Shown: positions 22,875-33,754, counted from the first letter of the stretch. The stretch is DNA of 64,000 bases from Serripes groenlandicus (GCA_031761405.1 JASEVX010000035.1:1439084-1503083); one strand, 5' to 3'. Translations and numbers: made by a program. The notes: generated by a model not told the origin, from the letters alone.

Positions 22875-23144
22875 ATTTGAGCCGTCCCGCGAGAAAATCA
22901 ACATTATGGCATCTGCGTAATGTATCAACCCAGATCAGCCTGTGCAGTCCGCGCAGACTGATCCGGCCCGACACAATCCGTCTCAGGGGGTACAGAGGTA
23001 TAGAATAATGATTCCTGAAACAGAAAATCCACAGGAGGCGAACAATGTCTTCCTGTATTAGCCTGCGCGGTATGCTTAGGCTTATCTGGGTCGATACTTT
23101 ACCCAGAGTCCACAATGTTGGTTTTCTCGCGGGACAGGTTATTT
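22875..23144 (+). repeat. M-MITE, plus
   Basis: Starts tttgagccgtcccgcgagaa and ends ggttttctcgcgggacaggt. The middle words ccgcgcagactgatccggcc and tgaaacagaaaatccacagg are intact. Confidence 0.9.
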
Positions 23145-23785
23145 TGCGAATTGAGTGTAGAAGTATACTGCGCATTACTATTGTAGGCCCCTGTTCAATG
23201 CATTGTTGCCAATACAGCACTTGAAATCAATTTCCCGTCCTGCAACGCAATCTAGTTTGTAAGGACTGAAAGTTGATAGGCAATTTTAAAACATAATCCT
23301 GTTTTGATATATTCACTAGTAAAGAAAGCATTCGCTTCCTGATTTAAACACGAGAGCTATGCATCAGCATGCACTTTATATATTTGCACATAAATTAAAT
23401 TAAATTGTGATATAGACCGATTTTATATATTTGCGATCCGTCAATGTCAAAACTTAGTTCAATACATTTCCAATAGGAACTATTTGACACGTCTTAAATC
23501 GACGCTAAAACAAAATACTTTTCGAAGCATGTCACGGTGAAACGTTTCCCAAATGCTCATATAATTGTTTCAGTGTTTTTAGTTTTTAGTTTTGCCACAT
23601 AAACTATTTGAGGCATCAGAAACAATGATAAAACTTTTAAAAAATACCATTTCAATGAAAGTGATTATCAGGTGTCATAACTGTCCCTTGTGTGATCATC
23701 TACATACGGTGTTCAAACCTTATTGCTACCATTTTAAAAGTCCAAGGATGAAATATGAAATTATGATGACACAAACTAGAGACCG
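23145..23785. other. No feature recognised
   Basis: Unassigned DNA. The frame at 23592-23936 runs into SINE sequence and has no motif. Confidence 0.5.
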
Positions 23786-23885
23786 TGATCCAATCCCCAG
23801 TCGGGTCATACCAAAATCTTTGAAAATGATAGTAATTCTAAGCATCCTTCGCGCTGATCGTTGCGGGGTTAACATAACGACAAAT
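23786..23885 (+). repeat. SINE-B fragment, interrupted by SINE-C
   Basis: Reads cccagtcgggtcataccaaa and gcggggttaacataacgac, then stops where a minus SINE-C begins. Confidence 0.7.
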
Positions 23886-24112
23886 GTTTATTTATTTATT
23901 TGGGTTTTACGCCGTTTACAACATTATTTCAGTTAAATCACTGCGACAGTTCACATATTCATGATCCCTGGGTAAACGAACCAGTTCCAGACTAGGAAAT
24001 GATTCGCCTTGCACAAGGGCACTCCACGATGACCGTCGTGCCACGACAAGGGATCGATCCCGGGACGCCCGGATTCAAATCCCAAACGCTAACCACTCGA
24101 CGAAGGCAGATT
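23886..24112 (-). repeat. SINE-C, minus
   Basis: The minus-strand order is a Ser/Leu-tRNA-like head (complement of aaacgctaaccactcgacga), B box region gggatcgatcccgggacg, body (complement of gcacaagggcactccacgat), tail ggcgtaaaaccc plus aaat repeats. Confidence 0.85.
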
Positions 24113-24255
24113 GCTTACTTCCATGTATCAACAATTATTTCATTTAAATCACGGCAATAGTTCATGAAAAGTTTCACGTCAGTTGGTACTCACATAGGTT
24201 TTGTTTTATTGTAGCCTTTGGCATCCGATGGAAAGTGTGTTTATGCTCCTCATTT

Positions 24256-24501
24256 CGAGGGCTTGGCGTGAAACGATTGTAACTAAAGTTAGTATTTTTT
24301 TACCAAGGTTAATCACCTCGCCATAAAGTCTTTATAAGCGTTAAATAATTGTTCTTGGTAAACAATGGCAATTTAGGTACCATTGCTCGTTCTGAGCAAT
24401 GGCACCTAAATTTGCATTGTTTACAAAGGGGTCAAAATTGCCCCTAAACCAGGGTTTTCAAAATAGGTTTTTAGTTACAACCGTTTCACGCCAAGCCCTC
24501 G
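24256..24501. repeat. G-MITE copy 3
   Basis: Flanked by attt at 24252-24255 and 24502-24505. The inverted ends and the hairpin centre (gcaccattgctcgttc-like stem) are nearly identical to copy 1, so these copies are young. Confidence 0.92.
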
Positions 24502-24821
24502 ATTTGGTCTTATTTGAAAAAGCAGTTTCATGAACATTTGCAGTTATTGTGACTTTTTTTTAGATGCTCAAAGGGTTTCACGATATGTCAACAATATCAC
24601 GAAAACTTTAAATTATTAAGTTCTGTCAAATGGAGAACGGTTTGAAGCCATTGGGAATATAGCCAACATTGAAAATTATTAAAATTAAATGAAATATATA
24701 TATTAAAGCAATGAATGATTCTTTTCAATATCTAATAAAACATGCATTATATTTTATAGCCATTAAATGTAAATATACTACGCAGTTCCAGTTGATACAT
24801 GTCCATATAAACACGAGTTAA

Positions 24822-25042
24822 CCCTTTCCCTCATACGACAATTCTGCAGCAGACGACTTTGAACATATTTTGCCAAACAATAGAAAATCTCTATAAATGA
24901 ATGGATAACCTATGACTAAAAGTGAAAACATCGTAGCAAAAGAAGAAATTGCTAGTTTTGAGCAATTTCTTCTTTTGTCACTATGTTTTCAAAAAGCCGT
25001 CTGATTCAGAGGCGTCAGAAAGCGTCTTTATGAGGGAAAGGG
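24822..25042. repeat. T-MITE, 221 bp
   Basis: TTAA at 24818-24821; TTGA at 25043-25046 is the decayed partner. Ends ccctttccctcatacgac and atgagggaaaggg. The centre gaagaaattgctagttttga with complement gcaatttcttc forms a hairpin. Confidence 0.9.
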
Positions 25043-25046
25043 TTGA

Positions 25047-25965
25047 ATCATATTTGCACAGTCGGCATGTTGGGAAATATCGTAGACGATCACATAACTA
25101 CTGTACGATATTTATTTGTTTACATGTCAAGTCATATGACATGTTTTAAAGATAAAATGCTTGCATGACACTGTCTGACCACATTGATGCTGGTTAAGCA
25201 GATATGCCTAACATTAATTGAAATGCAAAATGTAGTGAATTTGTACCACTTACTTTCATTTCATGTCTAGAATGTCTGAACAGTTCCGTCTAGATTCAAG
25301 TCTTAAGTCGGAAGAATTAAATGAGACTAGAAAGACGTCATGTTTTACTGTAGTGGTACGGGGAAAAAAAATAACGAATAGTTTGAAACAATAAACTAAA
25401 GCTCCCTCTCTCGTTAAGCCCTACGCTACTGTAAGTAACTAAGTGAGTAAGTAAGTAGATCTGTTATTAAAGAGACATGTGTATAACATATAATAAAACA
25501 TAATACAGAGTTTGTTGGAAAAAAAACATCCGCCCAATGGGCCTATATGTCACGATATATAAAGGTTAAGTCTGTGTATTCTTATCAATTTGTGGTTCAT
25601 GTGTTACTACATTTATGCAACCTTTTGTGCTACTTACTTCTAAGCAAGTATGCGATTACAATAAAGAACAGTAGGCGATGAATTAATTCATCGTGCTATT
25701 TACTTAATTGTAAATGAAAGTAAGTATGCGATAAAAAAGAAAGTAGAGTACAGTAAATGTATACCAAGAACTGTACATTGGGTCATGAATTCATCGTGGA
25801 AGATCAGTGAAAGAGTCGCATGAAATGAAAAACGACATTCATAGGTTTTTAGATAGATGCCAATACAGATCAGATGGCATTCCTGTATAAAGAGTTTTTA
25901 AGAAATCAGCACCTAATTTCTTAACGTAGTCTCTTCCATGTTCAGAATCAGGCGACTCAATACTA
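25047..25965. other. No gene seen
   Basis: AT-rich, with a loose internal repeat of agtaagtatgcgat (about 25647 and 25720) and attcatcgtg. Nothing coding is supported. Confidence 0.5.
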
Positions 25966-26147
25966 CAGTCAACCCTGTGCTAAAGACCACCTTAGAATAG
26001 CAATCTCCTGTTTATAACAACCACACTTTTAGTTTCCTAATTACTCATTTTCTGCATAAATGACCCTGCAATTAAAGACCACCTGTGAACATAGATCAAT
26101 CATACTGGTGTCTTCCTTTGGGTGGTCTTCATGCACAGGTTCAACTG
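25966..26147. repeat. Mariner-like MITE, 182 bp, TA duplication
   Basis: TA flanks at 25964-25965 and 26148-26149. Ends cagtcaaccctgtgctaaag and the complement of atgcacaggttcaactg are inverted, and inner aaagaccacc words repeat in inverted sense. CAGT ends at TA fit Tc1/mariner-derived MITEs; the class is inferred. Confidence 0.75.
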
Positions 26148-26375
26148 TAGTTCATATAATAAGAGAGTTGTAATAGTACGATAACTTAAAGGCAAACAAT
26201 GCTGATTTCAGATGAGACTCATCTGAGCTGATTCATCTGAACCTCTTTTGTCTGCAAAAACCTCAACATTGTTAACACAAATCAATCAGCAGAGGCTTGC
26301 TTCCATGACTCGAGTATGATTTGATGTGATAATAGAAAGCATCTGATAACATGAATCTGAAATTGTATCAAAGAC

Positions 26376-26404
26376 GTGTTCTATATATATATATATATAT
26401 ATTA
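26376..26404. repeat. (AT)n microsatellite
   Basis: About 13 AT units. Similar AT runs occur at 26694-26706, 30250-30277 and 30310-30325. Confidence 0.9.
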
Positions 26405-26916
26405 TATACTGAATGATAACATATAGAGATTTCCCAACTTGAGAAAACCTATAACATGCTTTTTGTCTACTGAGCAATATCGCCTAGTGTGCTCACTAGC
26501 CGGATTTTCGGAACTACTTTTTAAAAATCTCTTTTAAACACTTTTAAGCTCAGTGTTCACTTCTTAACACTTTATTTCCATGATGAACCATTAAATAATC
26601 CACAATTGCACTTTTAAATCCGCAAATAAGAGCTTGAATCGACATGACACAAGTTTATTTCAATCAATGTACACATTGTCGGTGACGTCACGTATATATA
26701 TATATACAGTGACGTCACTGCAAAACTGGCAGATTACGTCATTCAGATCTCTCCACTTCTGAGCTAAAAATAAATGAGCTGCACAGGGGTATTGTCGTTT
26801 AAAAACGAAAATTATCGCCGAGAATATCGTTTTTATATCGCAAGAATCTCTTCCACTTGGGATTTAAATCCCGTATCATGAAAACAATGTTAATTAAACT
26901 CTATATATTGTTATCA

Positions 26917-27306
26917 CATAACTTGCACTCCAGGAGTGACATAAAGCAGTGACATAAATATCATATGTAACTAGTTACATAAATAGCCGACTCACAGCAC
27001 GTATGTGACGTCACTCCAGTGTGACGTCACTTTCAATGACAGCATATTGTTTACAATTTGTTCTGAATTTCGGCATTTATTAAAAATATTGTTTAAAGAG
27101 AATAAATCTCGATAAATGAAACGTTATAAGAGCATTGTTGCTAATTTTGTATAAAATCAAAAGGTTATTGATAGGGACTACATTTTACAGTGGACGTATG
27201 CATTAGAACTTCGGGGTGAACTTCGGTCACTGTTTATATGAGGACGAAGAAAGATCGATTTAAAGATTGAAAACAATCTTTTTATGGTGTTATGTGATAA
27301 ATAGAA
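26917..27306 (-). repeat. Inverted copy of the 596-1003 unit
   Basis: Reads atcacataacttgcactcc through ctagttacataaa to agggactac and gtgttatgtgataaatag. It differs from the first copy by small substitutions and a second CRE in place of tgacatca. Confidence 0.85.
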
Positions 27307-27460
27307 TCTTACATTCGTGCTTATTTGATATTGTTTTTATGAAACTCGTCGACTGAAACGAATATGACGCTCGGCGTCATATTATTTCAGTCGACTCGTT
27401 TAATAAAAACAATATCAAATAAGCACGAATGTAAGATTCTCTATATATCATAAATGACGT
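27296..27460. repeat. Near-perfect foldback palindrome
   Basis: Arms of about 75 bp (left gataaatagaatcttacatt, right complement ending tgtaagattctctatatatc), centred on gacgctcggcgtc. Confidence 0.9.
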
Positions 27461-27614
27461 CGCCGGGAGTGTAATAAAGCCATTGAATAAATTGGGTATT
27501 CAACTAGTGTAATAACAATGCTACGTAACGTGACGTCATAACGTAACGTTTAGCGTTATAAATACGCGCGCTTTATAGCGACGTTTATATGGATATAGCG
27601 CTGTAAATTATTAA

Positions 27615-27790
27615 ATTAGTATTTATGATATAAAAAGAACATTACATTCGTGGTCATTCAATACGAAATTTATTAAACTCGTTTTCTAAAAGTGATAAAA
27701 ACTCGCCAAGGCTCGTTCTTATCAATTTCAGAAAACTCGTTTAATAAATTTCGTATTGAATGACCACTCATGTAATATCCTCTATATATT
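27615..27790. repeat. Foldback palindrome, second module
   Basis: Left arm aacattacattcgtggtcat, right arm complement atgaccactcatgtaatatc; the centre is gaactcgccaaggctcgttc-like. Arms are about 75 bp with small bulges. Confidence 0.85.
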
Positions 27791-28029
27791 TATTTAATGC
27801 TAAATGATTAAATACTGTGTTTTATCAGTGAAATAAAATCCATATCACTCACTTATATCACCCACACTGTGAGTGTTATAGGTATGCCGGAACTACTTTT
27901 TTACTTATAAAGGGAGGCCACTGTATTTATATATAAGTTAACAAATCGAACTTATTTTCATTGTCTGACATTGTGTAGTAAACAAATAAATAGATGTGTT
28001 CCATATTTTTCTCGTTACAACTTTTCAAT

Positions 28030-28085
28030 ATGGCGGACAAACTGTGGAATAGGACCTTCACACAGATTCGTCCGCTTGTGAACAG
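28030..28085 (+). CDS. Candidate first coding exon (ATGGCGG start, splice donor)
   Basis: Seen: ATG GCG GAC AAA CTG TGG AAT, opening an 18-codon frame (M-A-D-K-L-W-N-R-T-F-T-Q-I-R-P-L-V-N plus two bases) that ends at AACAG|GTACGA, a good donor. The context caatATGGCGG resembles the YY1-type start element found at many housekeeping genes. Unspliced, the frame stops at 28102-28104. The peptide is short, basic and uncharged at its hydrophobic positions, like some N-termini of mitochondrial proteins, but I do not recognise it. The next exon was not found. It sits between foldback elements, so it could be gene sequence captured by a transposon or chance. Confidence 0.3.
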
Positions 28086-28599
28086 GTACGAAGGCACTAA
28101 ATAGTTCACATATTCGTCATCAATTAGCATAAAATAAAAAGAAAATTTGTATTCCATATCAACTCAAAACAAACAAATATCCTCTATATATTAAACTCGT
28201 TTTGAGGTAGTACCTTTATTTAAGACTCTGTACCTGTACAGTATGGACAAAAATTGGCTGTAAATATGTTTGGCCCTGGTCATGAAATTCTGAGTAGAAT
28301 GAAATAAAAAATCAAAGCGCTGAAGGCACAACATTTGTTTTTTTACATAAAACTGTTCAAACATTTGCCTTTGCATAGATGTGTGATTTATAAACTATGC
28401 ATTGTTTATAAATATTACAACTTCGGGTAAAATAATAAATGACGCATCCGTTAAAATTAACTGCCAGTTTAGTTGTCTATAAAAATAAATCATGAGACAT
28501 ACATGTGAATATTATATTTAATTTCCAAGTTTCAAAAGACATGTAAAACAAATGGATATCCATTATGGCCCCGACTCACTCATCTAAGTATTTACCAAT

Positions 28600-29500
28600 T
28601 TTTGTTACAAAAAAGATCACAATTGACCAAGGGTTTTCTAAAATCTTACTCAAAAGCTTCCTGCTTAACAAGAGATTGTTCAAGTTTTCACTTTAGCCAT
28701 ATACGGCCAAATAGCCCTGCCCCCTGGCGGCCATGTTTTTCGACCAATCAACATGGCTTGGAGGAATCTGATAGATGGTCACGCAATGAACATTTCTACA
28801 AAAAGAATTGAAAATTGGCCAAACCCTTTCGGAGGAGAAGATTTTTCCAGTTTTTACTATAGCCATATTAGGCAAAGAAGCCCCGCCCGCTGGCGGCCAT
28901 GTTTTTCGACCAATCAAATTGGCTGGAAGGAATCTGATAGAGGGTCACCCTAAGAACATTTCTACAAAATTATTTGAAAATCGGCCTGACACTTTTGGAG
29001 GAGAAGATTTTTTTGAGTTTACACTATAGCCATATAAGGCAAAAAAGCCCCGCTCCCTGGCGGCCAAGGAACACTTCTTTAAAATAATTTGAAAATCTGC
29101 CAACCAGTTTAGTAGAAGAAGAATTTTAAAGTTATTTTATTTTCGTTGCCATGGAAACCATAATTCTGCATGAATCACAAACATTTGAAGGAATTCTGTT
29201 GAGGTCAATGAGAGGATGCTTTCTGTGAAGTTTCATCCTAATTGACCCACTCGTTACTGAGGAGAAGATGTTGACGGACAACAGACGCCGGACAAAAGGA
29301 GATTTTTCGACCCTCCGACACTGCATGAATCACAAACATTTGAGGGAATTCTGGTGAGGTCAATGAGAGGATGCTTTCTGTGAAGTTTCATCCTAATTGA
29401 CCCACTCGTTACTGAGGAGAAGATGTTGACGGACGACAGATGCCGGACAAAAGGATATCACAATAACTAACTTTCAGCACTTCGTGCTCAGGTGAACTAA
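28600..29500 (+). mobile_element. Helitron-like repeat with internal duplications
   Basis: It has three blocks of about 160 bp containing ctggcggcca and cgaccaatca (28640-29080). Two blocks of about 165 bp follow, beginning ctgcatgaatcacaaacatt (29167-29290 and 29322-29450). It ends with a short hairpin agcac-ttc-gtgct (29476-29488) then ctaa at 29497-29500. A hairpin followed by CTRR is the Helitron 3' signature; the 5' end was not identified. Overlapping frames on both strands are repeat-derived. Confidence 0.55.
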
Positions 29501-29847
29501 AAAAGAAACATCTATCCAAATGAAAGAGTAATCGAAATCATGTAGAAAATATTGTGGAAAAAGGCAGTACTAATATTTATATGAGCACTTTAAAAGAAAC
29601 ATGCTTCAGACTTCAGAGGCTTTTGAATTCATTTGCATTATAAAAGGATTAAATGCTCCAGAGAAAACCAATACCTGTGCCGTCAGCATTTTACTCTACA
29701 GTATACACCTAAGCTGGCCGCTGTTTCCTTTAAAGGGTGTTTAAGCTTACCAAATCAATAAAGGATGCGTGACCATACACTGTTAATTACCATTGTGTAC
29801 GAGTGTCATTCCAAACAAATTATAAATGTAACCCCTTTTCCCAATAA

Positions 29848-30006
29848 ACCTATCATATACATTTATGTATTTGTAACTTGTCGAGATGTGTCGATACCGT
29901 CATGGTACAATGTGATATATGCACAAATTGGTTTCACAAATCTTGTGTTAATGCACCTGTGGATATTTCGACAACAGATGCGGACTTAAATTGTAACTTT
30001 TGTTAA
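29848..30006 (+). pseudogene. PHD zinc-finger fragment (C4HC3)
   Basis: The frame from the stop at 29845-29847 to TAA at 30004-30006 gives 52 residues. They hold C7-x-C9, C22-x2-C25, H30-x2-C33 and C49-x2-C52, with QCDICTNWFH in the middle. This is the full zinc-ligand pattern and the WFH signature of a PHD finger, a domain that binds histone H3 tails in host genes and also occurs in ORF1 proteins of some LINEs and in other transposons. There is no upstream start in frame and no obvious 3' splice site, and the next codon after the last cysteine is a stop. It is therefore a gene fragment, an exon with missed boundaries, or a transposon remnant. The motif is certain by eye; the parent gene is unknown. 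Confidence 0.7.
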
Positions 30007-30009
30007 TTA

Positions 30010-30800
30010 TTTGGCTATTATAATGATAAGATATGTGATTAAATTGGCAACATTTAAGTTTTTTACTTATAACAGCCTTCAAATACAAATTTGGTTTATA
30101 CGATGGTAAAGAAAGGTTATGGGAATTAAGAAATTGTTTAAATAAGCAAATTCTCCTTTACCCACAATGTTTCAATATATGTTGCTTTTTACTGTTTACA
30201 CAGCAAGAAAAAAACATTTAACTTATTTGTTATAGGTTAGTATTATTGTTGTATATATATATATATATATATATATAATTACTAGAAACAAATTAAGATT
30301 AAAAGTGTTGTATATATATATATACTTATTGTTTATTTGTTATTTAAATTGTTCTGCCCCTTCCAAGTACCCTACAGAATAGAATGTTGCATGGATCATT
30401 TGCCTCGTAGTATAGTACATGGAAAACTGTTGAAAGTTACAAAGTAGAAAATGAAGAGGCCAAACAATAACTAGAACCCATGACCCTTCAATCGATTGTA
30501 AAGGAGAGGATATTTCAAATTTCGTCCGCTGCAGATGCGTCAAAAGGCATTTACTTGTCGGAAAATCAATCCATCAATTCTCGTTATTGATATCTATAAA
30601 TATTTTATAAAGAGGAAAGTCGTTAAAACACTTTACAAAGAGATTCCATTTCAGCATGATCTCGATTTTTGGTTCAATCTATATCACTGATAAAATCAAT
30701 CAAACACATTATATATTTACAAAGAAACCCCGGATATGATCATATGTAACAAATTATACACATTTGCCCATCTTTAATTAAACATTTTTTACAACAAATC
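30010..30800. other. No gene; T-MITE scraps and AT runs
   Basis: The stretches 30130-30175 (gcaaattctcctttacccac) and 30495-30550 (tttcgtccgctgcagatgcg) look like separated pieces of a T-MITE. AT microsatellites at 30250 and 30310 lie between them. Confidence 0.5.
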
Positions 30801-30804
30801 ATAG

Positions 30805-30945
30805 CGTCCGCAAATTTGCTCTATATTCTATAGCGTCCGCATTTTCCCTCTATATTGCATTTGTCCGTATTTTCCCTCTATATTGCATTTGTCCGCATTT
30901 TCCCTCTATAATGTATTTGCCGCAGATCGCGTCCGCACTTTAGAC
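30805..30945 (+). repeat. Tandem repeat, about 31-bp unit, 4-5 copies
   Basis: Units contain gtccgcattttccctctata with spacing of about 31 bp and minor variation (gtccgtatt, gcaaatttgctc). Confidence 0.85.
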
Positions 30946-32027
30946 CCTCCACCCCATACCGTTGTATTTATAAATAGAATTCGACGATAACGATTTCTCT
31001 GCAAATGTGTTACTCTCATTTTAAATGCATTTTATGACGTACATATTTGTTTTTTTAATTCTTTATACTATATTTATATGGCCGACAAGGCCCAAAGAAA
31101 ATATTTTCAATTCTGTTTTTATCTACATTTTCAATGCGTGATTGAAAATTCAAATACCGTATCTGGAGCTTAAATCGGAAATAGTTCTCCCTGTAGCAGT
31201 TCACTCATTGAGATTTATAAATCTCTCCGCGTTCATGTTTTAAAATACAATGTTTCATTTTATTTCCAAGTTCTCTTTGAATATAAGAACCACATAAGAA
31301 AACAAAGACGATATAAATATATCATTATTTCAAAAATCGTGATACATTTGAAAAGTAAGAGCAAGTATTGAGTACTACTTTCACGCGTATGCAATTTAGG
31401 AACTTTTCCATAAGACGTAAGGCTTCAGAATTGCAGCTACTAAATTTGTTTGTTCCAAACAAATAAAAACCAGTTAGCCAGTTTCGTTCTCGTATCTGCT
31501 ATCAGAAACTGGGCATGCGCATTGAGCTTCATTTTAAGAACGCCTAAATAATCCATTTCTTGACAAGTATTGTTAGATAGTAACTATTTATGTCACCATT
31601 TATCTTTTATACACACTGATCATACAAAAGCTATAGTTAGTGTTCAAGTACATGTTCTACAGCTTTCTGTTACAACTATGGATGCCACAGAGCCATTTAG
31701 AATGACTATAAGTCAATAAGTATTAAAGAGATTGAAATCAAGGATAATATTTACGTGCAATATTGGAATATCCTGCTCAATTAATATTAATTAAACTTCT
31801 CTAGTTAATAAGTTGTAATATATTTGCTCGTCAATTTCCCCTGAAATACATTACAAAGCAGGTTGGCGACATTAAAAGATTACATGCATGTTTTACCATA
31901 TGGTTCAGGACTTGAGAATAGCAACATTCGGTGGTCATTAAATTCACAGTAATAACGATATAAATGCCTAGTTGCATAGCTCTAGATAATGGACATACTT
32001 CATGATCTAAAATCCTTTGTGGACACT
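30946..32027. other. No gene recognised
   Basis: A short frame atggccgacaaggcccaaag at 31079 stops after about 31 codons and shows no motif. The minus frame 31831-32202 overlaps an S-MITE and a hairpin and is not supported. Confidence 0.45.
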
Positions 32028-32105
32028 CAAACCCAATGATGTGGGTACTCAAAAGAATCGTCTCAATGAGACACTTATTTTGAGTACCAACATCATAGGG
32101 ATTCG
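32028..32105. repeat. Imperfect hairpin
   Basis: Left arm aatgatgtgggtactcaaaa and right arm ttttgagtaccaacatcata pair over about 25 bp around a gtctcaatgagac inner stem. It is palindromic at two levels. Confidence 0.7.
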
Positions 32106-32160
32106 ATAAGTAATACGGGAGATATTGTGGGAAAGAGACCAGTTTTCTCTTCAGTGTTAA

Positions 32161-32365
32161 CTCTTTCAGCGCCAAAGGCAATATTGAGCTTTTTGCAAAC
32201 AATACAGATTCAGGTGAGTCAGCTCGTAACGAGCTGTCTCACCTGACATATGCATTGTTTGGCTGTGAGTTATAAAAATATTCCAAAAATCCTATAACAT
32301 GAAAATAGAGTCGTCCGAGTTTGAACATGGAAGAGTCTACTTTAAACAATTCGGCGCTGAAAAAG
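32161..32365. repeat. S-MITE, 205 bp, intact TTAA duplication
   Basis: TTAA at 32157-32160 and 32366-32369. The ends ctctttcagcgcc and ggcgctgaaaaag are inverted. The centre caggtgagtcagctcgtaac with its complement is a strong hairpin, flanked by aaacaat words. A second family using TTAA but with different ends from the T-MITEs. Confidence 0.85.
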
Positions 32366-33114
32366 TTAAGTCAACTCTGAAAGTGTACGTTGGTGTCCTG
32401 TGGGGAATGTAAACGCTCTCAGCGGCGTCCCGGTGCGTATTTAAAAGACTACGTTGCGAAGAGTGAAGAGCCTGTTTAGACTATGCGATGTATTCTGATC
32501 TGGATCAGTGCATGATTCACAATACCGTAGGTGGATCTACATGGCACACGACCCAATCATAATGAAATTCATTCGATGAATCATGTTCCCTGTTTTATGA
32601 TAATAGGGTATGATCTATGTTAACAGTTTATAAATATTAAATGCGTGTATTAATAACTGTGTAGTATTTGTACAATGTTAATTACCCTTGTTTTCTTTCA
32701 TTCCTGGCGTGAACGGTTTTGTAGGATTTGATGGGATTTGTGCTTTTCTGATTAATAATAATTCAAAACATAAACTTGACTATTTCTCTTTAAGAAATAA
32801 AATTGCAAAAATTGTAAATAAATCATCAAATTTCAGAATGATTTGGTTACATTTTTGACAACTTTTTTCGAGTCATGTTTGAATTTTCAATCAACTTGAA
32901 CGGTTATCTGTTGTGTAAATTTCAAATACCTACACTTTTGTGAAATTTACTAAGTTAAAACATGTGATACTAAATCCAGTTATAATACTGTTCAAGTCAC
33001 ATGAATTGGATTTGTTGTATTTTTCCTATTTTTAATTATTTTTCTCTGGCAGGTCGATTCGAATATTACAATATAAAAAAGATAACTATATACCAATAAA
33101 TCCATGAACCGTTT
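32366..33114. other. No feature recognised
   Basis: Unassigned AT-rich DNA, no supported reading frame or repeat. Confidence 0.5.
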
Positions 33115-33118
33115 TTAA

Positions 33119-33396
33119 CCCTTTCCCACATTCAACACATCAACAGCATACGCCTTTGTAAGGAATTGAGGAAAGCTATAGTAAACCACAACAGAGGACA
33201 GTTTCAATTTAGAATAGAGTTCAAAATATGTGGCAAATAGAAACAAAAGCTATAATTGAATGGATAACATATGACAAAAAGTGGAAAACATTGTGGCAAA
33301 AGGAGAAATTGCACGTTTTGTGCAATTTCAACTTTTGCCTCAATGTTTTCAAAAGACATGTAGAGGCGTCTAAAAGCGTATGTATATGGGAAAGGA
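33119..33396. repeat. T-MITE, longer 278-bp form
   Basis: TTAA at 33115-33118; the right flank TTCA at 33397-33400 is one base off. The centre gagaaattgcacgttttgtg with complement forms the family hairpin. An extra 50 bp near 33150-33210 lengthens it. Confidence 0.85.
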
Positions 33397-33754
33397 TTCA
33401 ACCTTCAAAAGATCCCAATGAAATATTGCAAAACTATTAAATTAATACTGGGATTTTTGAAAATCCAAAATCCATTAACTGAACACATGTGGTGTGCATT
33501 TTTAAGCACTTTCTTAATTTCGTTATAAATGTCTATATATTAGTCATTGATTGAGTATTATTTTACACGCTTTTTACATCTATAATAACAATAAAAATGC
33601 ATTTTAAGCCTAAATTTTAACATTTAAAGGAAAACAAATTGGTATATGTACGTTGAGTATGGGAGTTATCAACAATTAAACATAAAAGATGAAATTTACA
33701 AATCATTGCATCAACATCATTAATTCCTATGAGTATTTAATCACATCATATTAA

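Larger units (their letters stand above)
26500..27905. mobile_element. Foldback element cluster with CRE motifs
   Basis: A composite bounded on both sides by ggaactacttttt (about 26511 and 27890). It contains the reversed 0.4-kb unit, two long palindromes and five perfect TGACGTCA sites (26683, 26710, 27005, 27022, 27531). It has no coding frame. It may be one composite element or several adjacent ones. Confidence 0.65.

Noticed and set aside
22743..23220. Several frames around an M-MITE giving similar peptides at other M-MITE copies
   Set aside because: The peptide similarity (for example LRKVSTQISL, RRLIRVDT) comes from the repeated DNA of the M-MITE, not from a protein family. The same applies near 12314, 12751, 40589, 42177 and 60170.
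26694..26706. TATATATA run beside CRE sites as a TATA box promoter
   Set aside because: It is a simple AT repeat inside a mobile element cluster. No start site or transcript feature supports a promoter.
31079..31180. ATGGCCGACAAGGCCC start similar in feel to the candidate exon at 28030
   Set aside because: It stops after about 31 codons, lacks a donor at a suitable place and has an AT-rich remainder without a motif.
31831..32202. 123-codon minus frame
   Set aside because: It spans a hairpin and enters an S-MITE. No recognisable domain.
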